DNA from: Magnetococcales bacterium | GTDB lineage: Bacteria; Pseudomonadota; Magnetococcia; Magnetococcales; UBA8363 | Direction: 5' to 3' | Assembly (NCBI GenBank): GCA_002753515.1 | Contig: PEAK01000038.1 | Span: forward strand, 1 to 41,818 | DNA length: 41,818 bases | In this document: in pieces, positions 16,731 to 24,753 of the stretch | How the letters are laid out: every line of letters begins with the position of its first letter | Position numbering within the stretch: the stretch's first letter is position 1 | Position numbers and translations under genes: made by a program | Notes under the pieces: model-generated | The model's database searches: none | Seen by the model: the letters and a program-made list of their open reading frames with translations, nothing else | Told to the model about the DNA's origin: nothing

Positions 16731-18953
16731 ATGGTGGGTATGCAGAAGAAAGCGGCTTGGATCGGTGATGCCTGGGGTGGTCTGGCGGCGATGTTGGTAG
16801 CGCTGCCATCGGCGATTGCCTATGGTGTGGCCGCCATGGCGCCACTGGGGGCTTCCAGTCTACCCCTGGGGGCGATGGCGGGGGTGATGGGGGTTATCGC
16901 TCTGGGTTTGACAACCCCGGGGTTGGGTGGTGCCGCACGCCTGATTACCGCCCCGTGTGCCCCTGCCGCAGCGGTTTTATCGGCTCTGGCCACGGAACGC
17001 ATCGCCAGCGGTGCCCAATCGCCCGGAGAAATCCTCATTTTTCTCACCATGGTGGCCCTGATCGCATCGCTTTTGCAAATACTCTACGGTGCCCTTGGCG
17101 GGGGCCGGATCATTAAATTCATCCCGTATCCGGTCGTCGCCGGATATCTGAGCGCTGTTGGTTTGCTCATTTTTCTCAGCCAGGTTCCGAAATGGTTGGG
17201 ATTGCCGCAGAATGTCAGCCTCGCCCAAGGCTTGACCCACCCGGAACTGTGGCAAGGCACCGGAATCCTGACCGGCTTGGTAACCATCCTCGGCATGATC
17301 GCGGCTCCTCGGATCATCCGGGGTCTGCCCGCTCCCGTCTTTGGTTTGCTCCTGGGAATGGGGTGTTATTTCCTCTCCGGTTTCAAGCATCCGGAATTGC
17401 TGCGCTTGACCGACAATCCCTTGCTGGTTGGTGCCATTCAGGTCGATTTATCCACACTGAGTCATGGATTTGCAGGGCGGTGGCAGGCATTGGGACAGTT
17501 GCGTTTGCAGGATTTGTTCTCTCTGTTGGTTCCGGCCCTGACTTTGTCGGCCCTTTTGTCGGTGGATACCTTGAAAACTTGTGTTGTCGTTGATGCCATG
17601 ACCCGATCCCGACACAATTCAAACCGGGAACTCATGGCCCAGGGGGTGGGCAATTTGGTGTCCTCCCTGGTGGGGGGAATGCCCGGTGCTGGCACCATGG
17701 GTGCGACACTGGTGAGCATCAACAGCGGCGGTCACAGCCGGTTGGCGGGGATTCTGGAAGGTTTTTTTTCCCTGTTGGTCCTGCTTTTTTTCAGTTCTCT
17801 TCTGGGTTGGGTGCCGATTTCTGCACTGGCGGGAATCCTGATCGTTGTTGCGTGGCGCATGGTCGATTGGCACACGTTCACGTTGCTGCGGCGCAACGAA
17901 ACCTTTCTGGATTTTTTTGTCGTGGCCACGGTGGTGGTGGTGGCCGTTGTGTTCAACCTGATTGTCGCTGCCGGTGCCGGAATGGCTTTGGCGGTTGTTT
18001 TGTTTTTGCGTGATCAGGTCAAGACTTCGGTGATTCGCCGCAAACTGTATGGTGGTCAGTATTCCTCCAAGCACCAACGTTTTCCCGAAGAGCGCAAAAT
18101 TCTTGAGGAAAACCAGCATTTGGTTGTCATTTGCGAGTTGCAGGGCAATCTGTTTTTCGGCACCACCGACCAGTTGTTCAGCCGTCTGGAGTCGGAACTC
18201 AGGGTGTGTCGTTTTTTGATTCTCGACATGAGTCGGGTTCAGACCGTTGACTTTACTGCCATGCACATGCTGGGTCAGATGGATGCCATGCTTTCCGAGA
18301 AGGGTGCCCATCTTATTTTGACCGAACCGTCCCGGGTTTTGTCTGGCAGTCGTAAACCGATTGTTCCTTTGGAACAGCTCGTGTTGCGCCCGACGCAACA
18401 TCTTCAGACCTTTTCCACGCTGGATGAGGCCATCGAATGGGTGGAGGATCGGATCCTTGCAGGAGATGCCTTGGAACGTGCTGCCGAGGAATGGCCATTG
18501 CCGATCCATGAATTTCCGTTGTTTCTCGGCCTGGAGGAGGAGGGGAAGGAGGGGGTATTGGCTCTATTGGGCAAGGTTGTGGAGGAGCGTTCGTTCAAAG
18601 CGGGGGAAACCTTGTTCAAACGGGGTGATCCGGGGGATGAGATGGTTTTCATCCGCAAGGGGGGGATTCGCATTGTTTTACCGATTCACGGTGGCAACAA
18701 GGAGCATACGTTGGCCATTTTTGGTCGGGGTGGTTTTCTTGGGGACATGGCGTTTATTGATCAGGCTCCCCGGTCTTCCAATGCGGTCGCGATCATGGAT
18801 ACGGATGTTTTCATTTTGTCGCGGCGAATTTTTGATCAGGTCAGCGCCGATGATCCCGAAATGGCCAAAAATATTTTCATCCGATTGTGCAAGGTATTGA
18901 CGTTGCGGCTGCGTTTCGCCGATGCCGAGATCATCGCGCTCAAAGAAGCGTGA
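16731..18953 (+). CDS. SulP family anion transporter with STAS and cyclic-nucleotide-binding domains
   Basis: 740-residue inner-membrane protein. Residues ~10-425 are a SulP/SLC26 transport core with repeated hydrophobic segments, including PSAIAYGVAAMAPLG and PYPVVAGYLSAVGLLIF. Residues ~455-570 are a STAS domain (VVICELQGNLFFGTTDQL, FLILDMSRVQTVDFTAMHML). Residues ~610-735 are a CRP-like cyclic-nucleotide-binding fold with GFLGDMAFIDQAPRSS as phosphate cassette; the usual Glu is Asp, and the Arg is kept. The substrate may be sulfate, bicarbonate or another anion. ATG follows the rarA stop directly, suggesting coupled translation. It converges with an MscS gene that has the same sensor domain, with no bases between the stop codons. 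Confidence 0.92.
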   Translation: MVGMQKKAAWIGDAWGGLAAMLVALPSAIAYGVAAMAPLGASSLPLGAMAGVMGVIALGLTTPGLGGAARLITAPCAPAAAVLSALATERIASGAQSPGEILIFLTMVALIASLLQILYGALGGGRIIKFIPYPVVAGYLSAVGLLIFLSQVPKWLGLPQNVSLAQGLTHPELWQGTGILTGLVTILGMIAAPRIIRGLPAPVFGLLLGMGCYFLSGFKHPELLRLTDNPLLVGAIQVDLSTLSHGFAGRWQALGQLRLQDLFSLLVPALTLSALLSVDTLKTCVVVDAMTRSRHNSNRELMAQGVGNLVSSLVGGMPGAGTMGATLVSINSGGHSRLAGILEGFFSLLVLLFFSSLLGWVPISALAGILIVVAWRMVDWHTFTLLRRNETFLDFFVVATVVVVAVVFNLIVAAGAGMALAVVLFLRDQVKTSVIRRKLYGGQYSSKHQRFPEERKILEENQHLVVICELQGNLFFGTTDQLFSRLESELRVCRFLILDMSRVQTVDFTAMHMLGQMDAMLSEKGAHLILTEPSRVLSGSRKPIVPLEQLVLRPTQHLQTFSTLDEAIEWVEDRILAGDALERAAEEWPLPIHEFPLFLGLEEEGKEGVLALLGKVVEERSFKAGETLFKRGDPGDEMVFIRKGGIRIVLPIHGGNKEHTLAIFGRGGFLGDMAFIDQAPRSSNAVAIMDTDVFILSRRIFDQVSADDPEMAKNIFIRLCKVLTLRLRFADAEIIALKEA

Positions 18954-20579
18954 TTATTTTTCCCGAAACAAATGGATCGCCAATCCCAGTTTGTAGAACA
19001 AGGAATTGGGTTTCAAGTGGTGTTCCATGGACAGGCTTTGCCCGGGTTCCAGGTGTTGCAATTGTTCAAACAGTTGCTTGGAGCGCCGTGCCGCCAGATT
19101 CGCCAATGCCTGTTGTACTGCCGGAGAGATGGCCAGCAAGGCATCGAAGGCCGGGGCGGAGACTTCCAGGAGTTCCACCTCTTCGGCTTCCGCCTTGATT
19201 GAGGCAGTACGGGGCAGTTCTGTCAACAAGGCCATTTCGCCCACGAGTTCCCCTGTTTCCACACGAAATTCCTGGGTTGCTTCCAAACCTTCATAAAATA
19301 CCTTCCCGTGCAGGTGTCCCCGGGCGACGATGAAGCAGCAGCGTCCCACGTCACCCTGATGGAACAAGTGTTCATTGGGACCATAAACCCGGTGTTCCAG
19401 AAGTGCGGCGAAGGTTAAAAGTTGTTCCGGGCCGGGGAGGGCTTCCCGGGGCATGTCGGCTAAGAGACGGTTGAAAAAGCCGCATTGATGCAAAAGGTGG
19501 ATATAATCCCCGGGTTGTTTCTTGACCCGTGGAATCAGGGTGGGGGCCACCGAGTAGACCGAACCGCCATCTGGAAACGGGATAGAGAGTCCGTGACGCC
19601 GCAAGCGATACCAGACCCGTTCCCGGACCATTCCTTCGAGTTTGGAACGGTCGAAGTAGGTTCTGCTCCAAAAGCGGACCAGGTAGACCACCCCATAATC
19701 CCGAAATTCGTGAATAAAGGCATCAACCGATTTGCTTTGTTCCACCTCTTCCACGCTCCTGGCGGCATCCTGGAGAAGCGTTTTTACAGTTTGCGGGAAA
19801 TCACCGAAGGAGAGGGTGAACAGCAATTGATGGCGTCGCAGCGGGCTGTTCCAGGTCATATTGTTGATGACGCTGGCGGCAAGGGTGTTGTTGGGGATGA
19901 TGTAAATGTGACCGCTGGTGCTGCGCAAGCGGGTTTCCCGCCAGTTGCGATGGATGATTTCCCCTTCTTTGTCAGCGACGGCAATCCATTGCGACGGCTC
20001 CACGGTACCGACCAGGTTCATGGACAGCCCGGCTAAAAAGTTGCTTAACACTTCGCGCAGGGCAATACCAACAACGGCTGCTACGACGGCGGTCGAAGTG
20101 AGGAGTTGGGAGGTATCGAAATCCAGGACAAAGTGAAAAATGGCAAAGGATGTTGCGCCGATGAGCAGCAGACGCAGCAGGAACAACATGACCGAAGGGA
20201 TGGGGAAGCGTCGTCGGTGGACAAAGTAGAACAGGCGGCCAATGGCTTCGTTGACGTTGAAAAACAGCAGAATCACCCAAAACAAATACCAGGCTTTGAT
20301 ATAGCGTTCATCGATGCGGGCGTGTCCCAACCATTCGGGATGGTTGGTGAGTATTTTCAGCAGGCACCAGGTCAAGGCCAGGATCAGCACGGGACGCAAG
20401 ACCGCTCCCAACAGGAGCGTCATCCAGGATTCCCCCTGGGACGACGGAGTTTCCTTTTGTACCTCGATGGCTGCCGACTCCGATTTTCGCAGACGCAAGG
20501 GGAGCGTCAGCAGCGTTGCCACGGTAAAAATTGCCAGAAAGCCACCCAATGTCAGTGAGATCAGGGATAAACTGTCCAA
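18954..20579 (-). CDS. MscS-type mechanosensitive channel with C-terminal cyclic-nucleotide-binding domain
   Basis: 541 residues. The N-terminal ~150 contain about four membrane segments. The MscS pore helix and beta domain are TAVVAAVVGIALREVLSN, LAGLSMNLVGTVEPSQWIAV and HIYIIPNNTLAASVINNM. After the MscS cage comes a CRP-like domain (~residues 385-505) with a canonical phosphate cassette, GELVGEMALLTELPRTAS, so cyclic AMP or GMP binding is likely. Such fusions form cyclic-nucleotide-gated MscS relatives (bCNG type). The start appears to be TTG 20579, with AGGA 12 nt upstream; no ATG lies near. It is 79 nt downstream of the HAMP receptor gene on the same strand. Confidence 0.9.
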   Translation of the reverse strand: MDSLSLISLTLGGFLAIFTVATLLTLPLRLRKSESAAIEVQKETPSSQGESWMTLLLGAVLRPVLILALTWCLLKILTNHPEWLGHARIDERYIKAWYLFWVILLFFNVNEAIGRLFYFVHRRRFPIPSVMLFLLRLLLIGATSFAIFHFVLDFDTSQLLTSTAVVAAVVGIALREVLSNFLAGLSMNLVGTVEPSQWIAVADKEGEIIHRNWRETRLRSTSGHIYIIPNNTLAASVINNMTWNSPLRRHQLLFTLSFGDFPQTVKTLLQDAARSVEEVEQSKSVDAFIHEFRDYGVVYLVRFWSRTYFDRSKLEGMVRERVWYRLRRHGLSIPFPDGGSVYSVAPTLIPRVKKQPGDYIHLLHQCGFFNRLLADMPREALPGPEQLLTFAALLEHRVYGPNEHLFHQGDVGRCCFIVARGHLHGKVFYEGLEATQEFRVETGELVGEMALLTELPRTASIKAEAEEVELLEVSAPAFDALLAISPAVQQALANLAARRSKQLFEQLQHLEPGQSLSMEHHLKPNSLFYKLGLAIHLFREK

Positions 20580-20658
20580 AACGGTTACGATCCTGGGGGT
20601 AGGTCATCGCACTGGAAGTTAGTTACCGGTGCGATGTGTGATGAATGATATCGATGCG

Positions 20659-22050
20659 CTATGCCTGGCGTCCACTCAGTTGGTCGATAATGATATTGAT
20701 GGCATCGACCATGCGTTTGAAATCCCCCTGAAACTGCCCGTCCAATTTTCCGGGGACTTCGCCACGACTGATTCGATCCACATGGTCGGCAATCAATCGT
20801 AATTCCTGCAAACGCTGGATCATGTCATTCAAGGCGCCGCACATTTTTTGAAAATCACCCTGAAACTTGGCATCCAGGGGATCGGGAATCGCGCCGCGTG
20901 CCGCCAAGGTCATGATCATCACCATGCGATCCGCGATCAGGCGCATGGCACGCATGCGGTTGACCATCTCCCGCATGACAACCGCCAATTGGCCGATTTC
21001 ATCCCGAGAGTCCAATGTGGTTTTGGCTTCCAGATTGCCCCCAGCCACCTCATGGGAGAAATGCCACAGATTGGCAATGGCGCTTATGATTGAGCGGACT
21101 ATCAGGTAGGTCAACCATCCACAAATGACGATGGCACCCAGGCTCACGAAAAAAATGAGCCGGGCACGTTCTTCGGCGACCCGGCGGGTTTCCGTGGCCG
21201 CAGCCGCAGCCAGTTCATCGGCGATGGTACTGATCTTCGCGACCAACGGTTCGGTTTGATGGACCTCGGTGCGCATCAATGCGATGGTTTGTTGTATATG
21301 ATCATCGGTCGTGGCAATGGTTTTCATGGTTTCGAGGTAAGTTGCCAATAGGCCATACAAATGTTCCTTCAGGGCTTCCGACACCGTTGATTGTTGGGTC
21401 AGAACACGCAAACGCTGCACTTCTTCATAGAGGGTGGGAAGATAACTTTCATCCTGACGCAGCAGGTAGTCTTTTTCCAAGCGGCGCAGGGTCAAATAGA
21501 CCATCTGTGCCCCGGGAATGGTTTCGCGGCTGACATCGTTCGGTTTGCCATCGGTATCCATGCTACGAAATGCCTGTTCCAGGGCATGGGCGGCATCGCG
21601 TAATGTTTTTTGCTGTCCATGTTCATGATCCAATCCCCGCGTCTCCCAGGCGGCGACGAGGGTTTGGAACAGGTGTTCATAACGCTCCAGATGATCCGTC
21701 AGGAGTAATTGTTTCTTGATTTCCATACCACGATCCGTCTGTGGTATCAGGGGTTCCACGGCTTTGGCTTCCCGGATGGCGAGTCGCACATTTTCTACCG
21801 TGCCCTGGGCATGGGCGGGATCTTTGCGGGTCAAAAAGTCCTTCTCATCCTTTCTCGCTCGGAGAACGAATTGCGTAATCCGACCCGCATGCTGGCGGAT
21901 GGCGATTTCATGGTCGAGGAGATGTTCGTAACCGGTGATGGTTTCACGCAATGTCAAGGTATATAACAGAACAGCCGTGCAAAATAATAGAAAGCAAAAT
22001 CCGGTCGTGTACATTAATTTTTGTTTTATTGGAATATCCGAGAGGCGCAT
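20659..22050 (-). CDS. Membrane receptor-like protein with tandem HAMP units and no output domain
   Basis: 463 residues built like the front half of a chemoreceptor. TM1 is ~12-33 (FCFLLFCTAVLLYTL), then a ~255-residue helical periplasmic region resembling HBM-type bimodular sensors (RLEKDYLLRQDESYL). TM2 is ~293-315 (LIFFVSLGAIVICGWLTYLIV in part). A canonical HAMP follows (GNLEAKTTLDSRDEIGQL). Then come two repeats, RLIADRMVMI...KFQGDFQKM and RLIADHVDRI...QFQGDFKRM, which look like divergent HAMP units. The protein ends there: no methylation helices, kinase, GGDEF or phosphatase part. Ribosome binding site GGGA precedes ATG 22050. It probably shares a transcript with the MscS gene. Confidence 0.85.
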   Translation of the reverse strand: MRLSDIPIKQKLMYTTGFCFLLFCTAVLLYTLTLRETITGYEHLLDHEIAIRQHAGRITQFVLRARKDEKDFLTRKDPAHAQGTVENVRLAIREAKAVEPLIPQTDRGMEIKKQLLLTDHLERYEHLFQTLVAAWETRGLDHEHGQQKTLRDAAHALEQAFRSMDTDGKPNDVSRETIPGAQMVYLTLRRLEKDYLLRQDESYLPTLYEEVQRLRVLTQQSTVSEALKEHLYGLLATYLETMKTIATTDDHIQQTIALMRTEVHQTEPLVAKISTIADELAAAAATETRRVAEERARLIFFVSLGAIVICGWLTYLIVRSIISAIANLWHFSHEVAGGNLEAKTTLDSRDEIGQLAVVMREMVNRMRAMRLIADRMVMIMTLAARGAIPDPLDAKFQGDFQKMCGALNDMIQRLQELRLIADHVDRISRGEVPGKLDGQFQGDFKRMVDAINIIIDQLSGRQA

Positions 22051-22188
22051 TTGTTTTTCCCATGGAGGTGGAACTTACGAACTCAAGACACGGGTTAAAG
22101 GAATGTTGTGTGCGTGCTGACATGCCGAAGCAAACGGGGTAACGATGCACAAAATGGAGCATGGTGTCAAATACGGTTTTGTCATACA

Positions 22189-22203
22189 TTTCCTGTCAGG
22201 AAA
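22189..22203. promoter_or_regulatory. Operator-like inverted repeat
   Basis: TTTCCTG-T-CAGGAAA is a perfect 7-1-7 inverted repeat between two divergent transcription units. The size and symmetry fit a dimeric repressor or activator site; with stems of 7 bp and a loop of one base it is not a workable terminator. No binding protein can be named. Confidence 0.4.
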
Positions 22204-22306
22204 AAAGGTCCATGGAACCCGGACCATTGTAGCAGTCAAGGCATGGAAAAGCTGCGTCCGGGATATGTGGTTTCCGAGACGGGCTGATCCGTAGCCGATA
22301 GCGATC

Positions 22307-22335
22307 TTGCAGTTTTTTGATGGGTGGCCTACTAT
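22307..22335 (+). promoter_or_regulatory. Candidate promoter of the FkbH operon
   Basis: TTGCAG, a 17-nt spacer and TACTAT form a fair sigma70-like pair about 180 nt before the FkbH start codon. The -35 matches at only three of six positions, so this is a suggestion. Confidence 0.3.
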
Positions 22336-22517
22336 GCCGGAAATACGATTGTGACTGTTGATGAGCTTCTTGCTTGAAGCACGGATGCTTGTTGCCAGTT
22401 CTGATCCGCAGGCATTATTCCCGGAAGGTGACGTTTCAGACCCGGTCTTCATCTGTGGGGGAGGACTGCTTTCCGACTCCTGTTCGGGTGGGTCTACCGT
22501 GATTTTGAGATGATGGG

Positions 22518-24383
22518 ATGGGATATTCCTACGATACAATCAAATCGCTTCTCATTTCCAAAAGGCCTGAATTTTGGCAAGCCCTCAAGCAGGCGAGTCA
22601 GGATGCGGTCAGTCTTGAAGAGATTCTTTTTTTAGCCACTCTTAGGAAACGCGCAGATGCCAGCAAGGATATCCCACCTGTCGATGGGGTTACGTCACTG
22701 CGTATCGCTATTTTGGGTGGCTATAGCCTTTATCCCCTGCGCGAACTGATTGAACAGTCACTTTTTGCGGTCGGTTATGTATCGCACTGTTATTTGGGGG
22801 CCTACGATAATTACACATCGGAAATACTTGACGATACCAGCGATATGGTTGCCTTCAAGCCGGAAGTCGTCATTTTGCTCCCTTCGCAGAGGCGTCATTC
22901 TTACCAGGGCGCTTTGACGGATGATCGCCAAGTGATTGAGGGGCATCTCAAAAAGGAATGTCAGCAGTTGCTCGCGCTGACGCATACCTTACATGAAAAG
23001 ACCAAGGCGGATATTTTGTTATACAATTTTATCCCGCCCCCGGGGCATGATCTTGGAACCTACCGTAATAAAACATTGGCTTCGCCATGGAGTTATACAG
23101 CACTGCTCAATCTTGAACTCGGGCTGAATGCGCCCTCGTATGTGCAAATTTGCGATGTTCATTTCATGGCGGCACGTATGGGATTGCTGGTTGCGCAGGA
23201 CCGGCGCGGTTGGTTTGAATCCAAACAATTGGGTTCCCCGGCATTATTGGTTGCCATGGCCCGGGAATCGGCACGCATTATTGCAGCATTGCGCCAACCC
23301 ATGAAAAAAGTCCTGGTGCTCGACCTGGACAATACGATATGGGGTGGCGTTATTGGTGACGCCGGGCTTGAGGGTATTGAACTGGGCGATACTTCGCCAC
23401 GTGGTGAGGCTTTCAAATATTTCCAAAAATATGTGCTTTCCCTGACCGAACGGGGAATACTCCTGGCGGTGTGCAGTAAAAATGATCACGACAAGGCCAT
23501 GGAGCCATTTGAAAAACATCCGGAGATGGTGCTGCGCAGCCAACATATCGTGTGTTTCAAGGCCAACTGGCAGCCCAAATCGGACAATATTCGCGCCATC
23601 GCTCAGGAATTGAATCTTGGGCTGGAGAGCTTTGTATTCGTGGACGACAACCCCGCAGAAATTGAGATTGTGCGCCAATTCTTGCCGCAAGTCAGTACCA
23701 TTTCACTCGCAAGCGATCCATCGGACTACGTGGGCCAATTGGAGGATTCCCACTATTTTGAACCATTGGTGATCACCCGGGAAGATCGCGATCGTTCTTC
23801 GCAATACATGCGCGAGACCCGCTACAAGGAGTTGCAGTCCGTCGCGACCGATATGGACAGTTATCTGAGTTCGTTGGCGATGCAGGCGACTTTTTCCGCA
23901 TTCACCCGTGTGGATGTGCCACGCATTGCGCAACTCATCAACAAAAGCAACCAATTCAACCTGACGACCAAACGCCGCAGTGAATCTGAAGTATTGGCGC
24001 TTTTAGCATCGGATCAGCATGTCACCTGCACCATACGTTTGAGTGACCGCTTTGGCGACCATGGTTTGATATCCGTAGTGATTGGCCAGATCGACGGGGA
24101 TTGTCTGCATGTCGATACGTGGCTCATGAGTTGTCGTGTCCTCAAGCGCCAGGTCGAAGAAGAAGCGCTGAACGAATTGGTACGTCTCGCGGTGCGTTCC
24201 GGGTGCAGTCAGGTGGTCGGTCATTATCTTCCAAGTGCCAAAAATGGCATGGTTAAATCACATTATCAAAATCTGGGTTTCACCACGGTTCGGGAAGATG
24301 ATGATGGTGGGGATTATGTATTACACATTGCGGGATATCGCCCCAAACAAACAAACATATCCATCGTGCGGAGTGCCAAGTGA
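22518..24383 (+). CDS. FkbH-like HAD-superfamily acyl-loading enzyme
   Basis: 621 residues. FkbH-type enzymes take 1,3-bisphosphoglycerate, remove a phosphate and load D-glycerate onto an acyl carrier protein. The HAD core begins VLVLDLDNTIWGGVIGDAG, with the two catalytic Asp at ~269 and 271. It continues with LLAVCSKNDHDKAMEPF and FVFVDDNPAEIEIVRQFLP. The N-terminal ~190 residues are the SGNH-like region usual in long FkbH proteins. The C-terminal ~200 (INKSNQFNLTTKRR, VVGHYLPSAKNGMVKSHY) resemble the acyltransferase-like part. Start ATG 22518; the ribosome binding site is weak. The stop overlaps the ACP start (GTGA). The next gene being an ACP supports the loading role; the exact acyl group is inferred. 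Confidence 0.88.
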   Translation: MGYSYDTIKSLLISKRPEFWQALKQASQDAVSLEEILFLATLRKRADASKDIPPVDGVTSLRIAILGGYSLYPLRELIEQSLFAVGYVSHCYLGAYDNYTSEILDDTSDMVAFKPEVVILLPSQRRHSYQGALTDDRQVIEGHLKKECQQLLALTHTLHEKTKADILLYNFIPPPGHDLGTYRNKTLASPWSYTALLNLELGLNAPSYVQICDVHFMAARMGLLVAQDRRGWFESKQLGSPALLVAMARESARIIAALRQPMKKVLVLDLDNTIWGGVIGDAGLEGIELGDTSPRGEAFKYFQKYVLSLTERGILLAVCSKNDHDKAMEPFEKHPEMVLRSQHIVCFKANWQPKSDNIRAIAQELNLGLESFVFVDDNPAEIEIVRQFLPQVSTISLASDPSDYVGQLEDSHYFEPLVITREDRDRSSQYMRETRYKELQSVATDMDSYLSSLAMQATFSAFTRVDVPRIAQLINKSNQFNLTTKRRSESEVLALLASDQHVTCTIRLSDRFGDHGLISVVIGQIDGDCLHVDTWLMSCRVLKRQVEEEALNELVRLAVRSGCSQVVGHYLPSAKNGMVKSHYQNLGFTTVREDDDGGDYVLHIAGYRPKQTNISIVRSAK

Positions 24384-24631
24384 ATCAGTCCCAAATCATC
24401 GAGAAGATGCAGACCATTTTTGATAAATTATTTCTGGAACCCGTCGTGTTGACGCCGGAATTGAGCGCAAAAGGGGTTGAGGAGTGGGATTCACTGATGC
24501 AAATCAGCATTGTGGTCGCCGTTGAAAGCCTTTTCAACATTCGTTTTAAAATGGGTGAAGTGGAAGCGACACAAAATGTCGGCCAGTTCGCGGACCTGAT
24601 TGCTCGTTGCCTGGCCAGCAAGGCATCGTGA
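24380..24631 (+). CDS. Acyl carrier protein
   Basis: 83 residues from a GTG start that overlaps the FkbH stop by four bases. The phosphopantetheine attachment motif is EEWDSLMQI, with Ser38 as the modified residue. The helical pattern IIEKMQTIFDKLF..LTPELS..VVAVESLFNIRF is typical of discrete ACPs. It probably carries the acyl group loaded by FkbH and perhaps changed by the MaoC and SDR enzymes, and presents it to the MBOAT protein at the membrane, as DltC does. No phosphopantetheinyl transferase is in the window. Its stop overlaps the GTG of the next microprotein. Confidence 0.9.
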   Translation: MNQSQIIEKMQTIFDKLFLEPVVLTPELSAKGVEEWDSLMQISIVVAVESLFNIRFKMGEVEATQNVGQFADLIARCLASKAS

Positions 24632-24753
24632 ACTCTCCGGCGGCTCGTTTCCTCCTCATTGTTGCGCTTGGGTTGGGTCTCGCTGGCATCCTGCTGGTGA
24701 TGACCGTTCCCGACATTGCGCTCAATCTGAGCCTTGTCTATCGAGAATTTTAA
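24628..24753 (+). CDS. DltX-like 41-residue membrane microprotein
   Basis: Too short for usual gene calls. GTG 24628 overlaps the ACP stop (GTGA), and the TAA at 24751-24753 overlaps the ATG of the MBOAT gene (TAATG), so the frame exactly fills the gap between two genes. The product starts MNSPAARFLLIVALGLG, has one membrane helix (~8-27) and ends LNLSLVYREF. DltX of Gram-positive dlt operons is a single-helix protein of about 50 residues ending in FIYNEF, and its terminal Tyr has been proposed as an acyl relay in the DltB channel. The C-terminal Y-x-E-F and the place beside an MBOAT gene make this a DltX analogue. Function is inferred from this motif and position. Confidence 0.75.
   Translation: MNSPAARFLLIVALGLGLAGILLVMTVPDIALNLSLVYREF

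Larger units (their letters stand above)
22051..22517. other. Divergent intergenic region before the FkbH operon
   Basis: 467 nt between the minus-strand receptor gene and the plus-strand FkbH operon. No convincing gene: the minus-strand open frame at 22075-22539 overlaps the FkbH start and has no domain-like features. The region holds a perfect 7-1-7 inverted repeat (22189-22203) and a candidate plus-strand promoter (22307-22335). Confidence 0.6.

Noticed and set aside
16123-16845. Minus-strand 240-codon frame opposite rarA/sulP
   Set aside because: Pro- and His-rich low-complexity product antisense to two clear genes.
22075-22539. Minus-strand 154-codon frame in the intergenic region before FkbH
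   Set aside because: No recognisable domain or ribosome binding site, it overlaps the FkbH start, and the region holds regulatory-looking repeats.
24600-24752. N-terminal extension of the MBOAT protein reading across the ACP end
   Set aside because: The 51 extra residues are out of frame with ACP and the microprotein, lack hydrophobic pattern and precede the natural ATG at 24753.
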